Source: a virus
Reading direction: 5' to 3' (one strand)
IMG/VR virus record: IMGVR_UViG_3300034954_000236
Span: 1 to 20,879 of that record
Length of the DNA: 20,879 bases
The position numbers were made by a program, and so were the translations under genes. Below, one piece after another: positions 14,100 to 19,700 of this stretch. The stretch's first letter is position 1. Every line of letters starts with the position of its first letter. The notes under the pieces are model-generated. The model had not been told where the DNA came from. It saw only the letters and a list, made by a program, of their open reading frames with translations, and ran no database searches.

Positions 14100-14768
14100 A
14101 TGAAACTTTTTCTGGACTGTTCTGATGCTGAGTTAATCAAAACCTATTACGAAACAGGATTGATTGATGGTGTCACAACGAACCCATCATTAATGCTGAA
14201 GGCAGGTGAAGATCCCATGGAAGTGTACAAAAAGATCTCAGATATCTTTCCATTCCATGCATCAATCTCTGCTGAAGTAGTTGGTGACACAGCACAAGAA
14301 ATGTTAGATCAAGCAGAACCCTTGATTGACATTGGACCAAACATTACTATCAAGGTTCCATGTACACCTCAGGGTTTGAAAGCATGTAAAGATTTGACTG
14401 ATGATGAAGTATCGGTGAATGTTACATTAGTATTTGATACTTGCCAAGCAATCTTAGCAAGTAAAGCAGGAGCAACATATGTGTCTCCTTTCGTAGGTAG
14501 AGTATTTGACCAGTCGTTTGATGGCATTGGAGTCATTGAAGAGATCGCAGATGTATTCGCAACTCATAGTTCAAATACTCAAGTTCTAGCAGCATCTATT
14601 AGAGATGTGTATCAGGTTGCCCAAGCATTTAAAGTGGGTGCTGATATCTGTACTATCCCAAGTAAAGTATTCGCAGGGATGTACTCCCATGTCTTAACAG
14701 ACAGAGGTCTGGAGATCTTTGATAGGGACTGGAAGAACCTACAGGAAGAGTTGGGGAACAAAGCGTGA
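14100..14768 (+). CDS. talC: transaldolase, small FSA/TalC type
   Basis: This 222-residue protein belongs to the short transaldolase/fructose-6-phosphate-aldolase type carried by many cyanophages. Motifs seen: FLDC near residues 4-7, DGVTTNPSLM, the Schiff-base lysine in NITIKVPCT (K85, the same number as in E. coli FSA), VNVTLVFDTCQA, and SPFVGR. It links sedoheptulose/fructose phosphates in the pentose phosphate pathway, thought to favour NADPH and ribose supply for nucleotide synthesis over carbon fixation in infected cells. ATG 14100 is chosen for its AGGAGA five bases upstream; an upstream ATG at 14085 adds five residues and lies in the leader. It sits after the nrdAB operon and before hli/psbA, as in other cyanophage auxiliary-gene regions. 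Confidence 0.95.
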   Translation: MKLFLDCSDAELIKTYYETGLIDGVTTNPSLMLKAGEDPMEVYKKISDIFPFHASISAEVVGDTAQEMLDQAEPLIDIGPNITIKVPCTPQGLKACKDLTDDEVSVNVTLVFDTCQAILASKAGATYVSPFVGRVFDQSFDGIGVIEEIADVFATHSSNTQVLAASIRDVYQVAQAFKVGADICTIPSKVFAGMYSHVLTDRGLEIFDRDWKNLQEELGNKA

Positions 14769-14830
14769 GTGATGGATGTTCTCAGACCGATAATGATTTT
14801 AGAAAACTGCCACGATCAGGGAGAGGAATC

Positions 14831-14980
14831 ATGACCAAAAGAGACTTATTAGCACGAATTTACAAACACAAAAAAGATCTGTACAACGGACGTTATGATG
14901 GAGCATCGGAGGATTGGATGGATGGAGCACATCACATGCTCAACAAATGTCTAGAACTAGCACAGGAGTATGCTGATTAA
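14831..14980 (+). CDS. small hypothetical protein
   Basis: This 49-residue protein (MTKRDLLARIYKHKKDLYNG ... HHMLNKCLELAQEYAD) starts at ATG 14831 behind GGGAGAGGA, a strong ribosome binding site. A GTG start at 14765 overlapping talC would give 71 residues, but the ribosome binding site favours ATG 14831. It is helical and charged and has no recognised family. The stop shares one base with the next ATG (TAATG). Confidence 0.7.
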   Translation: MTKRDLLARIYKHKKDLYNGRYDGASEDWMDGAHHMLNKCLELAQEYAD

Positions 14981-15147
14981 TGCAAAAGAAAAACTTAAAA
15001 ACATTGATACACGACCTTGAGGTCGCAGTCGCAGAGTTGAAATCAGAAGTATATTCTGACGCTGCTGCATATCGTATAAGTAGTGATGACACTGATAGGC
15101 ACACTACATATCGTGACATCAACGACGAAGACGGAATCTGCGATTGA
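14980..15147 (+). CDS. small conserved cyanophage protein
   Basis: This 55-residue protein (MQKKNLKTLIHDLEVAVAEL ... DINDEDGICD) starts in a TAATG overlap. Residues 5-27 look like a coiled-coil helix and the C-terminus is acidic, ending in DEDGICD. I recall similar short proteins in other cyanophages, without a function. The next gene's frame begins inside this one, so the two may overlap by up to 62 bases. Confidence 0.7.
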   Translation: MQKKNLKTLIHDLEVAVAELKSEVYSDAAAYRISSDDTDRHTTYRDINDEDGICD

Positions 15148-15568
15148 TTATGAAAACCCTTGGGTTTATGACGGTCGTCCTTTTACCTCTGATGACATTA
15201 ATGACTATTACGGTTTTGTATATAGTATCACTAACACACTCAGCGGAAAGCGATACATTGGTAGAAAATATTTCTGGCAACATCGCACACCCAAGGGAAA
15301 GAAACGCAAGGTAAAGTCTGAATCAGATTGGAAAAAATACTATGGAAGTTCTAAGGAACTCATAGAAGATAAAAAAAAGTTTGGTGCTATGTCATTCAAA
15401 CGCACCATTATCAGTATACATAACACTAAAGGTCTTGTTAACTTTAATGAGACCAAACAATTATTTCTCAACAACGTACTTACGGAGGCAATGGAAGATG
15501 GTTCCCCTGCATACTACAACTCTAACATTCTCGGTCGGTACATGCGTAAAGACTATTTTAATACTTGA
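15086..15568 (+). CDS. GIY-YIG-like endonuclease
   Basis: This 160-residue protein carries a GIY-YIG-type core: YGFVYSITN (residues 42-50), KRYIGRKYF (55-63, YIG plus Arg), and a late Glu in FNETKQLF (E122) where the family's catalytic Glu is expected. Between them DWKKYYGSSKEL is a motif I associate with phage members of this family. These nucleases are often homing or degradative enzymes; here it stands alone, not in an intron. The start is uncertain: ATG 15086 overlaps the preceding CDS by 62 bases, GTG 15113 is possible, and no ATG lies closer to the conserved PWVYDGRPF. The stop codon is part of the TTGACA of the next promoter. Confidence 0.8.
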   Translation: MTLIGTLHIVTSTTKTESAIDYENPWVYDGRPFTSDDINDYYGFVYSITNTLSGKRYIGRKYFWQHRTPKGKKRKVKSESDWKKYYGSSKELIEDKKKFGAMSFKRTIISIHNTKGLVNFNETKQLFLNNVLTEAMEDGSPAYYNSNILGRYMRKDYFNT

Positions 15569-15593
15569 CAGACGCTAGGACATCGGTTATACT
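15565..15593 (+). promoter_or_regulatory. strong host sigma70-type promoter
   Basis: TTGACA (15565-15570), 17-base spacer, TATACT (15588-15593). It overlaps the stop codon of the GIY-YIG gene and should start transcription near 15600, just before the 52-aa CDS and the tRNA, so it probably drives tRNA-Arg and the following small genes early in infection. Confidence 0.8.
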
Positions 15594-15619
15594 ACTGGGG
15601 TAGTTCAGACACAACTTAA

Positions 15620-15778
15620 ATGAGTTGGATTGATTTCCTAGACGCTGATGTCGAAGAGGATTATCTCGACGTCCAGATCGATAAACTGCACACTCTCGTT
15701 ACTCAAGGGTATGAGGAGGATGCAAAAAAGTTGAATCTGAATATCAAAACTGCCTCCAAAATTCTTTTGGGTCAGTAG
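15620..15778 (+). CDS. small acidic protein overlapping tRNA-Arg
   Basis: This 52-residue protein (MSWIDFLDADVEEDYLDVQI ... ASKILLGQ) starts at ATG 15620, about 20 bases after the expected transcript start, with no clear ribosome binding site. It is acidic and helical with no recognised family. Its last codons and TAG stop lie in the 5' acceptor arm of the tRNA, a 10-base overlap, so tRNA processing would destroy the intact mRNA. Confidence 0.6.
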   Translation: MSWIDFLDADVEEDYLDVQIDKLHTLVTQGYEEDAKKLNLNIKTASKILLGQ

Positions 15779-15841
15779 CACAGCGGATAGTGCAACTGCC
15801 TTCTAAGCAGTCGGTCGCAGGTTCAAATCCTGCCTGACCCG
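15769..15841 (+). tRNA. tRNA-Arg (anticodon TCT)
   Basis: A full cloverleaf can be folded: acceptor GGGTCAG/CTGACCC, D-stem GCAC/GTGC, anticodon stem ACTGC/GCAGT with loop CTTCTAA (anticodon 15802-15804 TCT), variable CGGTC, T-stem GCAGG/CCTGC with loop TTCAAAT, and discriminator G; CCA is not encoded. It reads AGA/AGG codons, which are frequent in the phage genes of this window but likely rarer in a GC-richer Synechococcus host, so it should help phage translation. Confidence 0.95.
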
Positions 15842-15884
15842 TTGCCCTCACGGGCATAACGGTCCATTAGAAAGGTAACTTCAT

Positions 15885-16100
15885 ATGACTACAGCACAAC
15901 GATTCTCGTCTTGTCTCTCCATCCTTGAGGATGCAGTTGACAGACAGATTATGCTCGACTCTGATTATCCTATCATTCATAATCAATTAGTTAAACACTA
16001 TGAGGACAGAGGAGTCGATTTCTACGGTGATGTAGACGAGGATTATGACATCCTACTTGCCAAACTTGAATCAGACCTTTATTATTATGACCAAGACTAA
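15885..16100 (+). CDS. small acidic hypothetical protein
   Basis: This 71-residue protein (MTTAQRFSSCLSILEDAVDR ... KLESDLYYYDQD) follows the tRNA by 43 bases and has AAAGG about ten bases upstream of its ATG. Those 43 bases hold a small hairpin (TGCCC/GGGCA) but no T-run. The protein is acidic and helical with a Tyr/Asp-rich C-terminus. I recognise no function; it is likely expressed with the tRNA from 15565. Confidence 0.7.
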   Translation: MTTAQRFSSCLSILEDAVDRQIMLDSDYPIIHNQLVKHYEDRGVDFYGDVDEDYDILLAKLESDLYYYDQD

Positions 16101-16323
16101 CACCATTTTGGAGCGATATCCTTATCGCTATGTTGAAGTTGGGACACTCGACAATGGGTTTCCCGACTATCGTATTCAAAAGTTTCACGAGTGGACCCAA
16201 AGGTACAGGGATATGTATCTCCTAGACAACTCTGTACAACTGGATTATGCGATTGAAGATTTTGAATACACAAAATGGTTAGATCCTGATCCTGAGGTAC
16301 AGGCATACCGCAAGTACACATGA
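16087..16323 (+). CDS. small hypothetical protein
   Basis: This 78-residue protein (MTKTNTILERYPYRYVEVGT ... DPDPEVQAYRKYT) starts inside the end of the preceding gene, overlapping it by 14 bases, which suggests translational coupling; an upstream in-frame start at 16045 is less likely. It is Tyr- and Asp-rich (PDYRIQKFHEWTQRYRD), soluble, and of unknown function. Its stop overlaps the next ATG (ATGA). Confidence 0.65.
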   Translation: MTKTNTILERYPYRYVEVGTLDNGFPDYRIQKFHEWTQRYRDMYLLDNSVQLDYAIEDFEYTKWLDPDPEVQAYRKYT

Positions 16324-16397
16324 TTACCCTTATTGTTATAGTAGTGCTCATCGCAGCAACTGCATTCCTTATTCGTTATTACGATCCTCACAACTGA
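16320..16397 (+). CDS. 25-aa membrane microprotein
   Basis: A 25-codon ORF begins in an ATGA overlap with the previous stop. Residues 2-18 (ITLIVIVVLIAATAFLI) are one strong transmembrane helix, followed by RYYDPHN. The coupling and the clean hydrophobic profile support it, but it is too short to confirm by homology from sequence reading alone. Confidence 0.55.
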   Translation: MITLIVIVVLIAATAFLIRYYDPHN

Positions 16398-16404
16398 GAG
16401 AAAA

Positions 16405-16686
16405 ATGAACATGTATGATCTAGCAACCAAAGCGTTGAAAGATGCTGTCAAGGCAGCACTCGATGACAATGTTGATGCTGCTCTGCAGTGTGAACTCTGG
16501 AGACATTACCAAGGTGTTAAAGCGATTGCTAAACAACTTGAACCTCCATCTACAGAGAATAATGTCTTCAATGTTAACTTCGGGTACGATCCCGATAGTA
16601 ACATAAATATTCCGTCTGGATCAAACGTAGCAGCAGATACAATCTCTTTTACGTCTGATACGAAGGATGTCGTCACCTTCTCTTGA
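16405..16686 (+). CDS. small hypothetical protein
   Basis: This 93-residue protein has a GAGAG ribosome binding site just before ATG 16405. The N-terminal half is helical and Ala/Asp-rich (ALKDAVKAALDDNVDAALQ, then LWRHYQGVKAIAKQL). The C-terminal half is Asn/Ser/Asp-rich and beta-like (NNVFNVNFGYDPDSNINIPS ... SFTSDTKDVVTFS). No family is recognised. It is the last gene before a strong terminator. Confidence 0.7.
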   Translation: MNMYDLATKALKDAVKAALDDNVDAALQCELWRHYQGVKAIAKQLEPPSTENNVFNVNFGYDPDSNINIPSGSNVAADTISFTSDTKDVVTFS

Positions 16687-16772
16687 TCTTCCGCCAATAG
16701 ATCCTAAAAACTCGATGGCATTATGCGCGACAGGAATCACATATAGGTGATACACTGACGTCCAGACTACTA

Positions 16773-16799
16773 GGGGGTGGCGACACCCCTTCTTTTTTT
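16773..16799 (+). terminator. Rho-independent terminator directly upstream of the oxygenase gene
   Basis: GGGGTG (16774-16779), loop GCGA, CACCCC (16784-16789), then TTCTTTTTTT. The T-run ends seven bases before the next ATG. It ends the transcript of the tRNA/small-gene group. The 120 bases 16687-16805 hold no other convincing gene; a weak promoter-like GCGACA-N18-TACACT lies at 16727-16756. Confidence 0.85.
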
Positions 16800-16805
16800 A
16801 ATATT

Positions 16806-17345
16806 ATGGAATGGTTAGTACCTAACAAACTTATGGTTGCATACGTTCAACCCTTTGAGGAGTTGGAAGAGTATGCCATGAAAGCAATAGAGGCAAAAGT
16901 CCCGTTGGGAGACGAGGCACCTGTATCAATCAAGAGAGAGTATGCTATGGAAGTGCCTCCTCTCTTTGAGAAATGGTTGATTGATACTATCGATGAAGCG
17001 TTTTACTTACATAAAGATGTTGGTGGCATCTATGGAAACACCAAGGACAAGATGCGTATCGTCAAGATGTGGGCGAACGAGATGCACAAGGGAGATCAGC
17101 ATCAACCCCATATGCACCAGTACTCATTATATTCTTTTAGCTGTTATATAAGAACTACTGATGATGACGCTCCTTTCTATTTTATTTGGAACGAAACAGG
17201 AAATCCAGTGTACATAAATGAGGATTCTGTAGGCCACGCCTTGATTTTCCCTGCCAACCTCATCCATACAGTGTACCCTAAGCAGACCGAGGATGTCAGG
17301 ATATCGGTATCGGGGAACGTTGTAATAGATGTTGACAAAACTTAA
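16806..17345 (+). CDS. 2OG-Fe(II) oxygenase-like protein
   Basis: This 179-residue protein resembles the phage-borne 2-oxoglutarate/Fe(II) oxygenases. The core is MWANEMHKGDQHQPHMHQYS (residues 88-107), with H102/H104 as candidate metal ligands, and LIFPANLIHTVYPKQ (146-160), with H154 as the distal ligand and R165 in VRISVSGNV as the likely 2OG-carboxylate contact. The second acidic ligand of the HxD triad is not obvious, since PHMH has His at that position, so iron binding may be altered. Family members hydroxylate proteins, nucleic acids or small molecules; the substrate here is unknown. ATG 16806 has no ribosome binding site because it follows the terminator T-run. Its end overlaps the hli promoter. 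Confidence 0.8.
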   Translation: MEWLVPNKLMVAYVQPFEELEEYAMKAIEAKVPLGDEAPVSIKREYAMEVPPLFEKWLIDTIDEAFYLHKDVGGIYGNTKDKMRIVKMWANEMHKGDQHQPHMHQYSLYSFSCYIRTTDDDAPFYFIWNETGNPVYINEDSVGHALIFPANLIHTVYPKQTEDVRISVSGNVVIDVDKT

Positions 17346-17360
17346 TCTTTGCTATATAAT
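17332..17360 (+). promoter_or_regulatory. perfect-consensus sigma70 promoter of the hli cluster
   Basis: TTGACA (17332-17337), 17-base spacer, TATAAT (17355-17360): a full match at ideal spacing. Its -35 lies within the last codons of the oxygenase gene. The start near 17367 gives a leader of about 20 bases to the first hli ATG. Confidence 0.9.
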
Positions 17361-17387
17361 AATGTAACGTTTCTTAACAAAGAACTA

Positions 17388-17588
17388 ATGACAGTAACAA
17401 CTGAATCTGGTGGCAGACAAAACATGTTCGCATCAGAACCAAGAATGTCCTATGTTGACAACTATGAATCATACGGCAAGAATGCCGAAAAACTCAATGG
17501 TCGCCTTGCTATGCTAGGATTGGTCAGTGGTGTTATCTCATATGTCTGTACAGGAAACTTCTTTTTCTTCGGTCTCGCAGGATTCTGA
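17388..17588 (+). CDS. hli: high-light-inducible protein (Hli), 66 aa
   Basis: This is a one-helix chlorophyll-binding protein of the Hli/Scp family, which protects photosystem II and its assembly intermediates by binding chlorophyll and carotenoid and dissipating light energy. The signature AEKLNGRLAMLGL (E34, N37, R39) is complete and followed by a membrane helix (VSGVISYVCTGNFFFFGL). The N-terminal 30 residues are hydrophilic. ATG 17388 fits the expected transcript start and family size; an in-frame ATT-side extension from 17349 would run into the promoter. First of three consecutive hli genes. Confidence 0.92.
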   Translation: MTVTTESGGRQNMFASEPRMSYVDNYESYGKNAEKLNGRLAMLGLVSGVISYVCTGNFFFFGLAGF

Positions 17589-17593
17589 AGAAC

Positions 17594-17611
17594 TGTGACA
17601 CAACTGTCACA
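17594..17611 (+). other. perfect hairpin between hli genes
   Basis: TGTGACA (17594-17600), loop CAAC, TGTCACA (17605-17611) forms a perfect seven-pair stem six bases after the first hli stop. It lacks a T-run, so it is not a classical terminator; it could mark an RNA processing or stability site, or a dyad for a DNA-binding protein. Confidence 0.6.
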
Positions 17612-17640
17612 TCAAATGTAAACCTCACTTAACAAAAACA

Positions 17641-17748
17641 ATGACTCCAGAAGCAGAAAAGTTTAACGGTTGGGCAGCAATGCTCGGTTTCGTAGCAGCA
17701 GTTGGTGCTTATGCAACTACTGGTCAGATCATTCCTGGCATTTTCTAA
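17641..17748 (+). CDS. hli: high-light-inducible protein (Hli), 35 aa
   Basis: This very short Hli (MTPEAEKFNGWAAMLGF ... TTGQIIPGIF) consists of little more than the chlorophyll-binding helix. The usual ExxNGR is ExxNGW here (E6, N9, W11), so the Arg that normally pairs with Glu of the partner helix is replaced. This short variant type is common in cyanophages as I recall. The ATG lies 52 bases after the first hli, and its stop shares a base with the next ATG (TAATG). It acts in the thylakoid membrane, probably as a dimer or heterodimer with the neighbouring Hli proteins. Confidence 0.88.
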   Translation: MTPEAEKFNGWAAMLGFVAAVGAYATTGQIIPGIF

Positions 17749-17921
17749 TGAAAAAATCTTTCAAAGAAAAATCTGTCGATGATCTGTTCGAGAAGAACAG
17801 CAGAGTAGAACCCCAGAAGATCTGGGCAGAGACTTGGAACGGTAGAGCAGCAATGGTTGGTCTAATGGCAGCAGGTATCTCTGATGCATTAACAGGACAT
17901 ATGTTCTTTGGCATGTTCTAA
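17748..17921 (+). CDS. hli: high-light-inducible protein (Hli), 57 aa
   Basis: This third Hli has the complete signature AETWNGRAAMVGL (E28, N31, R33) followed by a membrane helix (MAAGISDALTGHMFFGMF). The N-terminus is charged (MKKSFKEKSVDDLFEKNSR). ATG 17748 overlaps the previous stop; a longer frame upstream belongs to the second hli and is rejected. It is translationally coupled to both neighbours, and having R33 it could complement the ExxNGW variant upstream in a heterodimer. Confidence 0.92.
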   Translation: MKKSFKEKSVDDLFEKNSRVEPQKIWAETWNGRAAMVGLMAAGISDALTGHMFFGMF

Positions 17922-18100
17922 TGGACAGTTTATATACTGTCAATGAGATAACGTATGGGCAAGCAATATTGTGGTGTCTGTATCCTTTCGGTGTCCTAGT
18001 AGGGTTAGAACTCTTTCTAAGGGCACTAAAGGATGACGACGATGATGACGATCCAGAAGGAGGGATTATGGTCCCTGCCTACGCACAAAATCCAACTTAA
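17921..18100 (+). CDS. small membrane protein of the hli-psbA region
   Basis: This 59-residue protein (MDSLYTVNEITYGQAILWCL ...) starts in a TAATG overlap with the third hli. Residues 13-35 (YPFGVLVGLELF) are hydrophobic, followed by a striking acidic run (KDDDDDDDPEGG) and an apolar tail (IMVPAYAQNPT). I recall similar proteins near hli/psbA in other cyanophages, without a known function. A thylakoid or membrane location is likely given its context. Confidence 0.7.
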   Translation: MDSLYTVNEITYGQAILWCLYPFGVLVGLELFLRALKDDDDDDDPEGGIMVPAYAQNPT

Positions 18101-18125
18101 TTACACCTGAGGAGCACAAGGTAAA

Positions 18126-18239
18126 ATGACCAACTTTAAATCAACAATCAACTCTATCCCCCCATCAATGCATGGCATCCTAGAGTTCGCATTCTTCGTA
18201 GCAGTGGGGGTTGCTGCAGGAAACATGGGGTGGGTATGA
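18126..18239 (+). CDS. 37-aa single-helix membrane protein
   Basis: A short ORF (MTNFKSTINSIPPSMHGILE ... VAAGNMGWV) has AAGG six bases before its ATG. Residues 18-35 form one transmembrane helix. The size and place, between hli genes and psbA, recall the small one-helix subunits of photosystems, but I recognise no specific family. It overlaps the next ORF. Confidence 0.6.
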   Translation: MTNFKSTINSIPPSMHGILEFAFFVAVGVAAGNMGWV

Positions 18240-18343
18240 TGAAACCAGTCCCCTTAAAGGTAGTACCGTACATCTTCTTCGCATCTCTGATGCTGTCTAC
18301 GATTACAGGGTTCCTACCCCAGTCTGTAATGACACTCACTTAA
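18236..18343 (+). CDS. 35-aa small membrane protein
   Basis: This ORF (MMKPVPLKVVPYIFFASLML ... LPQSVMTLT) begins with ATGATG overlapping the preceding stop; the second Met at 18239 is an equally good start. It has one hydrophobic helix (VVPYIFFASLMLSTITGFL). It ends 24 bases before the -35 box of the psbA promoter. No family is recognised. Confidence 0.55.
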   Translation: MMKPVPLKVVPYIFFASLMLSTITGFLPQSVMTLT

Positions 18344-18367
18344 GTATTAATACTCATTCTTGAGTGC

Positions 18368-18401
18368 TTTACAAAACTTAGCATCTCTGCTATAATAAAT
18401 A
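18368..18401 (+). promoter_or_regulatory. dual promoter of psbA (sigma70-type plus late box)
   Basis: TTTACA (18368-18373), 17-base spacer, TATAAT (18391-18396) makes a strong host-type promoter. ATAAATA (18395-18401), a late-type box, overlaps the -10. Both would start near 18403-18408 and give a leader of about 150 bases, so psbA can be expressed early and late. Confidence 0.8.
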
Positions 18402-18410
18402 AATCAACTG

Positions 18411-18522
18411 GGTGAGGGAATCCTCACCTTTTCTATGTGCACCCCTCAAACCGAGACCTATAGGGTGGTTAAATCACGTCTCTCATACCTTCTCCTGAGG
18501 GTGGAGAAGGAATAATACCTTC
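18411..18522 (+). promoter_or_regulatory. structured psbA leader (PhotoRC-like)
   Basis: Three elements are visible: a hairpin GGTGAGG-GAAT-CCTCACC (18411-18428) followed by TTTT; a possible H-type pseudoknot, CACCC (18440-18444)/GGGTG (18463-18467) with GAGAC (18453-18457)/GTCTC (18478-18482); and CCTTCTCC (18488-18495)/GGAGAAGG (18503-18510), whose 3' arm can alternatively pair as GAAGG with CCTTC at 18518-18522. Structured leaders of cyanophage psbA genes were described as PhotoRC motifs; the match to those is from memory. The first hairpin with its U-run could act as an attenuator. Confidence 0.65.
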
Positions 18523-18557
18523 AGTGTTCCCTGCACTAATACATAACCCTTATTCAA

Positions 18558-19646
18558 ATGACAACTCTTTCACGTTCAAAACAACGCGGTGGTCTCCTCT
18601 CAGGATGGGACGAACTGTGTAACTGGGTCACCTCAGTTGACAATCGCATCTATGTTGGTTGGTTCGGTGTCTTGATGATTCCTTGCTTGCTCGCAGCAGC
18701 AACTTGCTTCATCATTGCATTCATTGCAGCACCTCCAGTTGATATCGATGGTATCAGAGAACCTGTTGCAGGTTCGCTCATGTATGGTAACAACATCATT
18801 TCTGGTGCTGTTGTTCCTAGTTCAAACGCAATCGGTCTTCACTTCTATCCTATCTGGGAAGCAGCAACTCTAGATGAGTGGTTGTATAATGGTGGACCTT
18901 TCCAACTTGTAGTCTTCCACTTCCTTATCGGAATCACAGCATACTGTGGTCGTCAGTGGGAACTTTCTTACCGCCTTGGTATGCGTCCTTGGATCTGTGT
19001 AGCATACTCTGCTCCAGTGTCTGCAGCATTCGCTGTGTTCTTGGTCTATCCTTTCGGTCAAGGTTCTTTCTCTGACGCAATGCCTCTTGGTATTTCTGGT
19101 ACTTTTAACTACATGTTCGTGTTCCAAGCAGAGCACAACATCCTTATGCACCCATTCCATATGCTTGGAGTAGCAGGTGTATTCGGTGGTTCACTCTTTA
19201 GTGCTATGCACGGTTCTCTTGTTACTTCTTCTCTTATCAGAGAAACTACTGAGCAAGAGTCACAGAACTACGGTTACAAGTTCGGACAAGAAGAAGAGAC
19301 TTACAACATTGTTGCTGCTCATGGATACTTCGGTCGCTTGATCTTCCAGTATGCATCTTTCAACAACTCTCGTTCACTTCACTTCTTCCTTGCTGCATTC
19401 CCTGTGGTCTGCATCTGGTTCACTGCAATGGGTGTGTCAACTATGGCATTCAACCTTAACGGTTTCAACTTCAACCAATCCGTCGTTGACGCAGGTGGTA
19501 AAGTGATTCCTACTTGGGCAGACATCCTTAACAGAGCAGGACTTGGAATGGAAGTTATGCACGAGCGTAACGCTCACAACTTCCCTCTTGACCTTGCTGC
19601 TGCTGAGTCTGTGCCTGTTGCACTTACTGCACCTAGCATCGGTTAA
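18558..19646 (+). CDS. psbA: photosystem II D1 protein
   Basis: This 362-residue D1 replaces the short-lived host D1 so that photosynthetic electron flow continues during infection. Numbering runs three above the standard: Y164 (tyrosine Z, standard 161), D173 (170), H193 (190), H201 (198, P680 chlorophyll), H218 and H275 (215, 272, non-heme iron), S267 (264, QB site), H335/E336/H340/D345/A347 (332/333/337/342/344, the Mn cluster). All are present. Q133 (standard 130) is the Gln found in low-light-type D1 forms. The C-terminal extension after A347 ([15 protein letters not shown]) would be cleaved by the host CtpA. No intron or frameshift is seen. The ATG has no Shine-Dalgarno, common for psbA. 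Confidence 0.99.
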   Translation: MTTLSRSKQRGGLLSGWDELCNWVTSVDNRIYVGWFGVLMIPCLLAAATCFIIAFIAAPPVDIDGIREPVAGSLMYGNNIISGAVVPSSNAIGLHFYPIWEAATLDEWLYNGGPFQLVVFHFLIGITAYCGRQWELSYRLGMRPWICVAYSAPVSAAFAVFLVYPFGQGSFSDAMPLGISGTFNYMFVFQAEHNILMHPFHMLGVAGVFGGSLFSAMHGSLVTSSLIRETTEQESQNYGYKFGQEEETYNIVAAHGYFGRLIFQYASFNNSRSLHFFLAAFPVVCIWFTAMGVSTMAFNLNGFNFNQSVVDAGGKVIPTWADILNRAGLGMEVMHERNAHNFPLDLAAAESVPVALTAPSIG

Positions 19647-19668
19647 TAAATAATCCTGTTCGGGATAT

Positions 19669-19675
19669 CTAAATA
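19669..19675 (+). promoter_or_regulatory. late promoter box inside the psbA terminator
   Basis: CTAAATA matches the late-type box seen before talC and overlaps the 5' arm of the terminator. The expected start near 19682 lies in the hairpin loop, so transcripts from it could not form the terminator, and it would serve the structural gene starting at 19701. Confidence 0.5.
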
Positions 19676-19699
19676 GAGGGGTAACACCCTCTATTTTTT
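19671..19699 (+). terminator. Rho-independent terminator after psbA
   Basis: A perfect ten-pair stem, AAATAGAGGG (19671-19680) with CCCTCTATTT (19687-19696), loop GTAACA, is followed by more T residues to 19700. It is symmetrical enough to work in either direction and isolates the psbA transcript from the structural gene. Confidence 0.9.
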
Positions 19700-19700
19700 T

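Noticed and set aside
14310-14340. TTGACA within talC
   Set aside because: No acceptable -10 at 16-18 bases and located mid-gene.
14772-14834. 20-codon ORF between talC and the next small gene, with an ATGA overlap
   Set aside because: No ribosome binding site of its own and too short to support; it could still be a leader peptide.
15150-15314. 54-codon ORF with a signal-peptide-like start (MKTLGFMTVVLLPL)
   Set aside because: It lies wholly in another frame of the GIY-YIG-like gene, whose motifs YGFVY, YIGRK and NETK are clearly coding; the hydrophobic start is probably chance.
15842-15884. Hairpin TGCCC/GGGCA after the tRNA as a terminator
   Set aside because: Only five pairs and no T-run; more likely part of the tRNA trailer or the next gene's leader.
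18558-19646. Possible psbA intron or pseudogene, as occurs in some cyanophages
   Set aside because: The reading frame is continuous and all functional residues are present.
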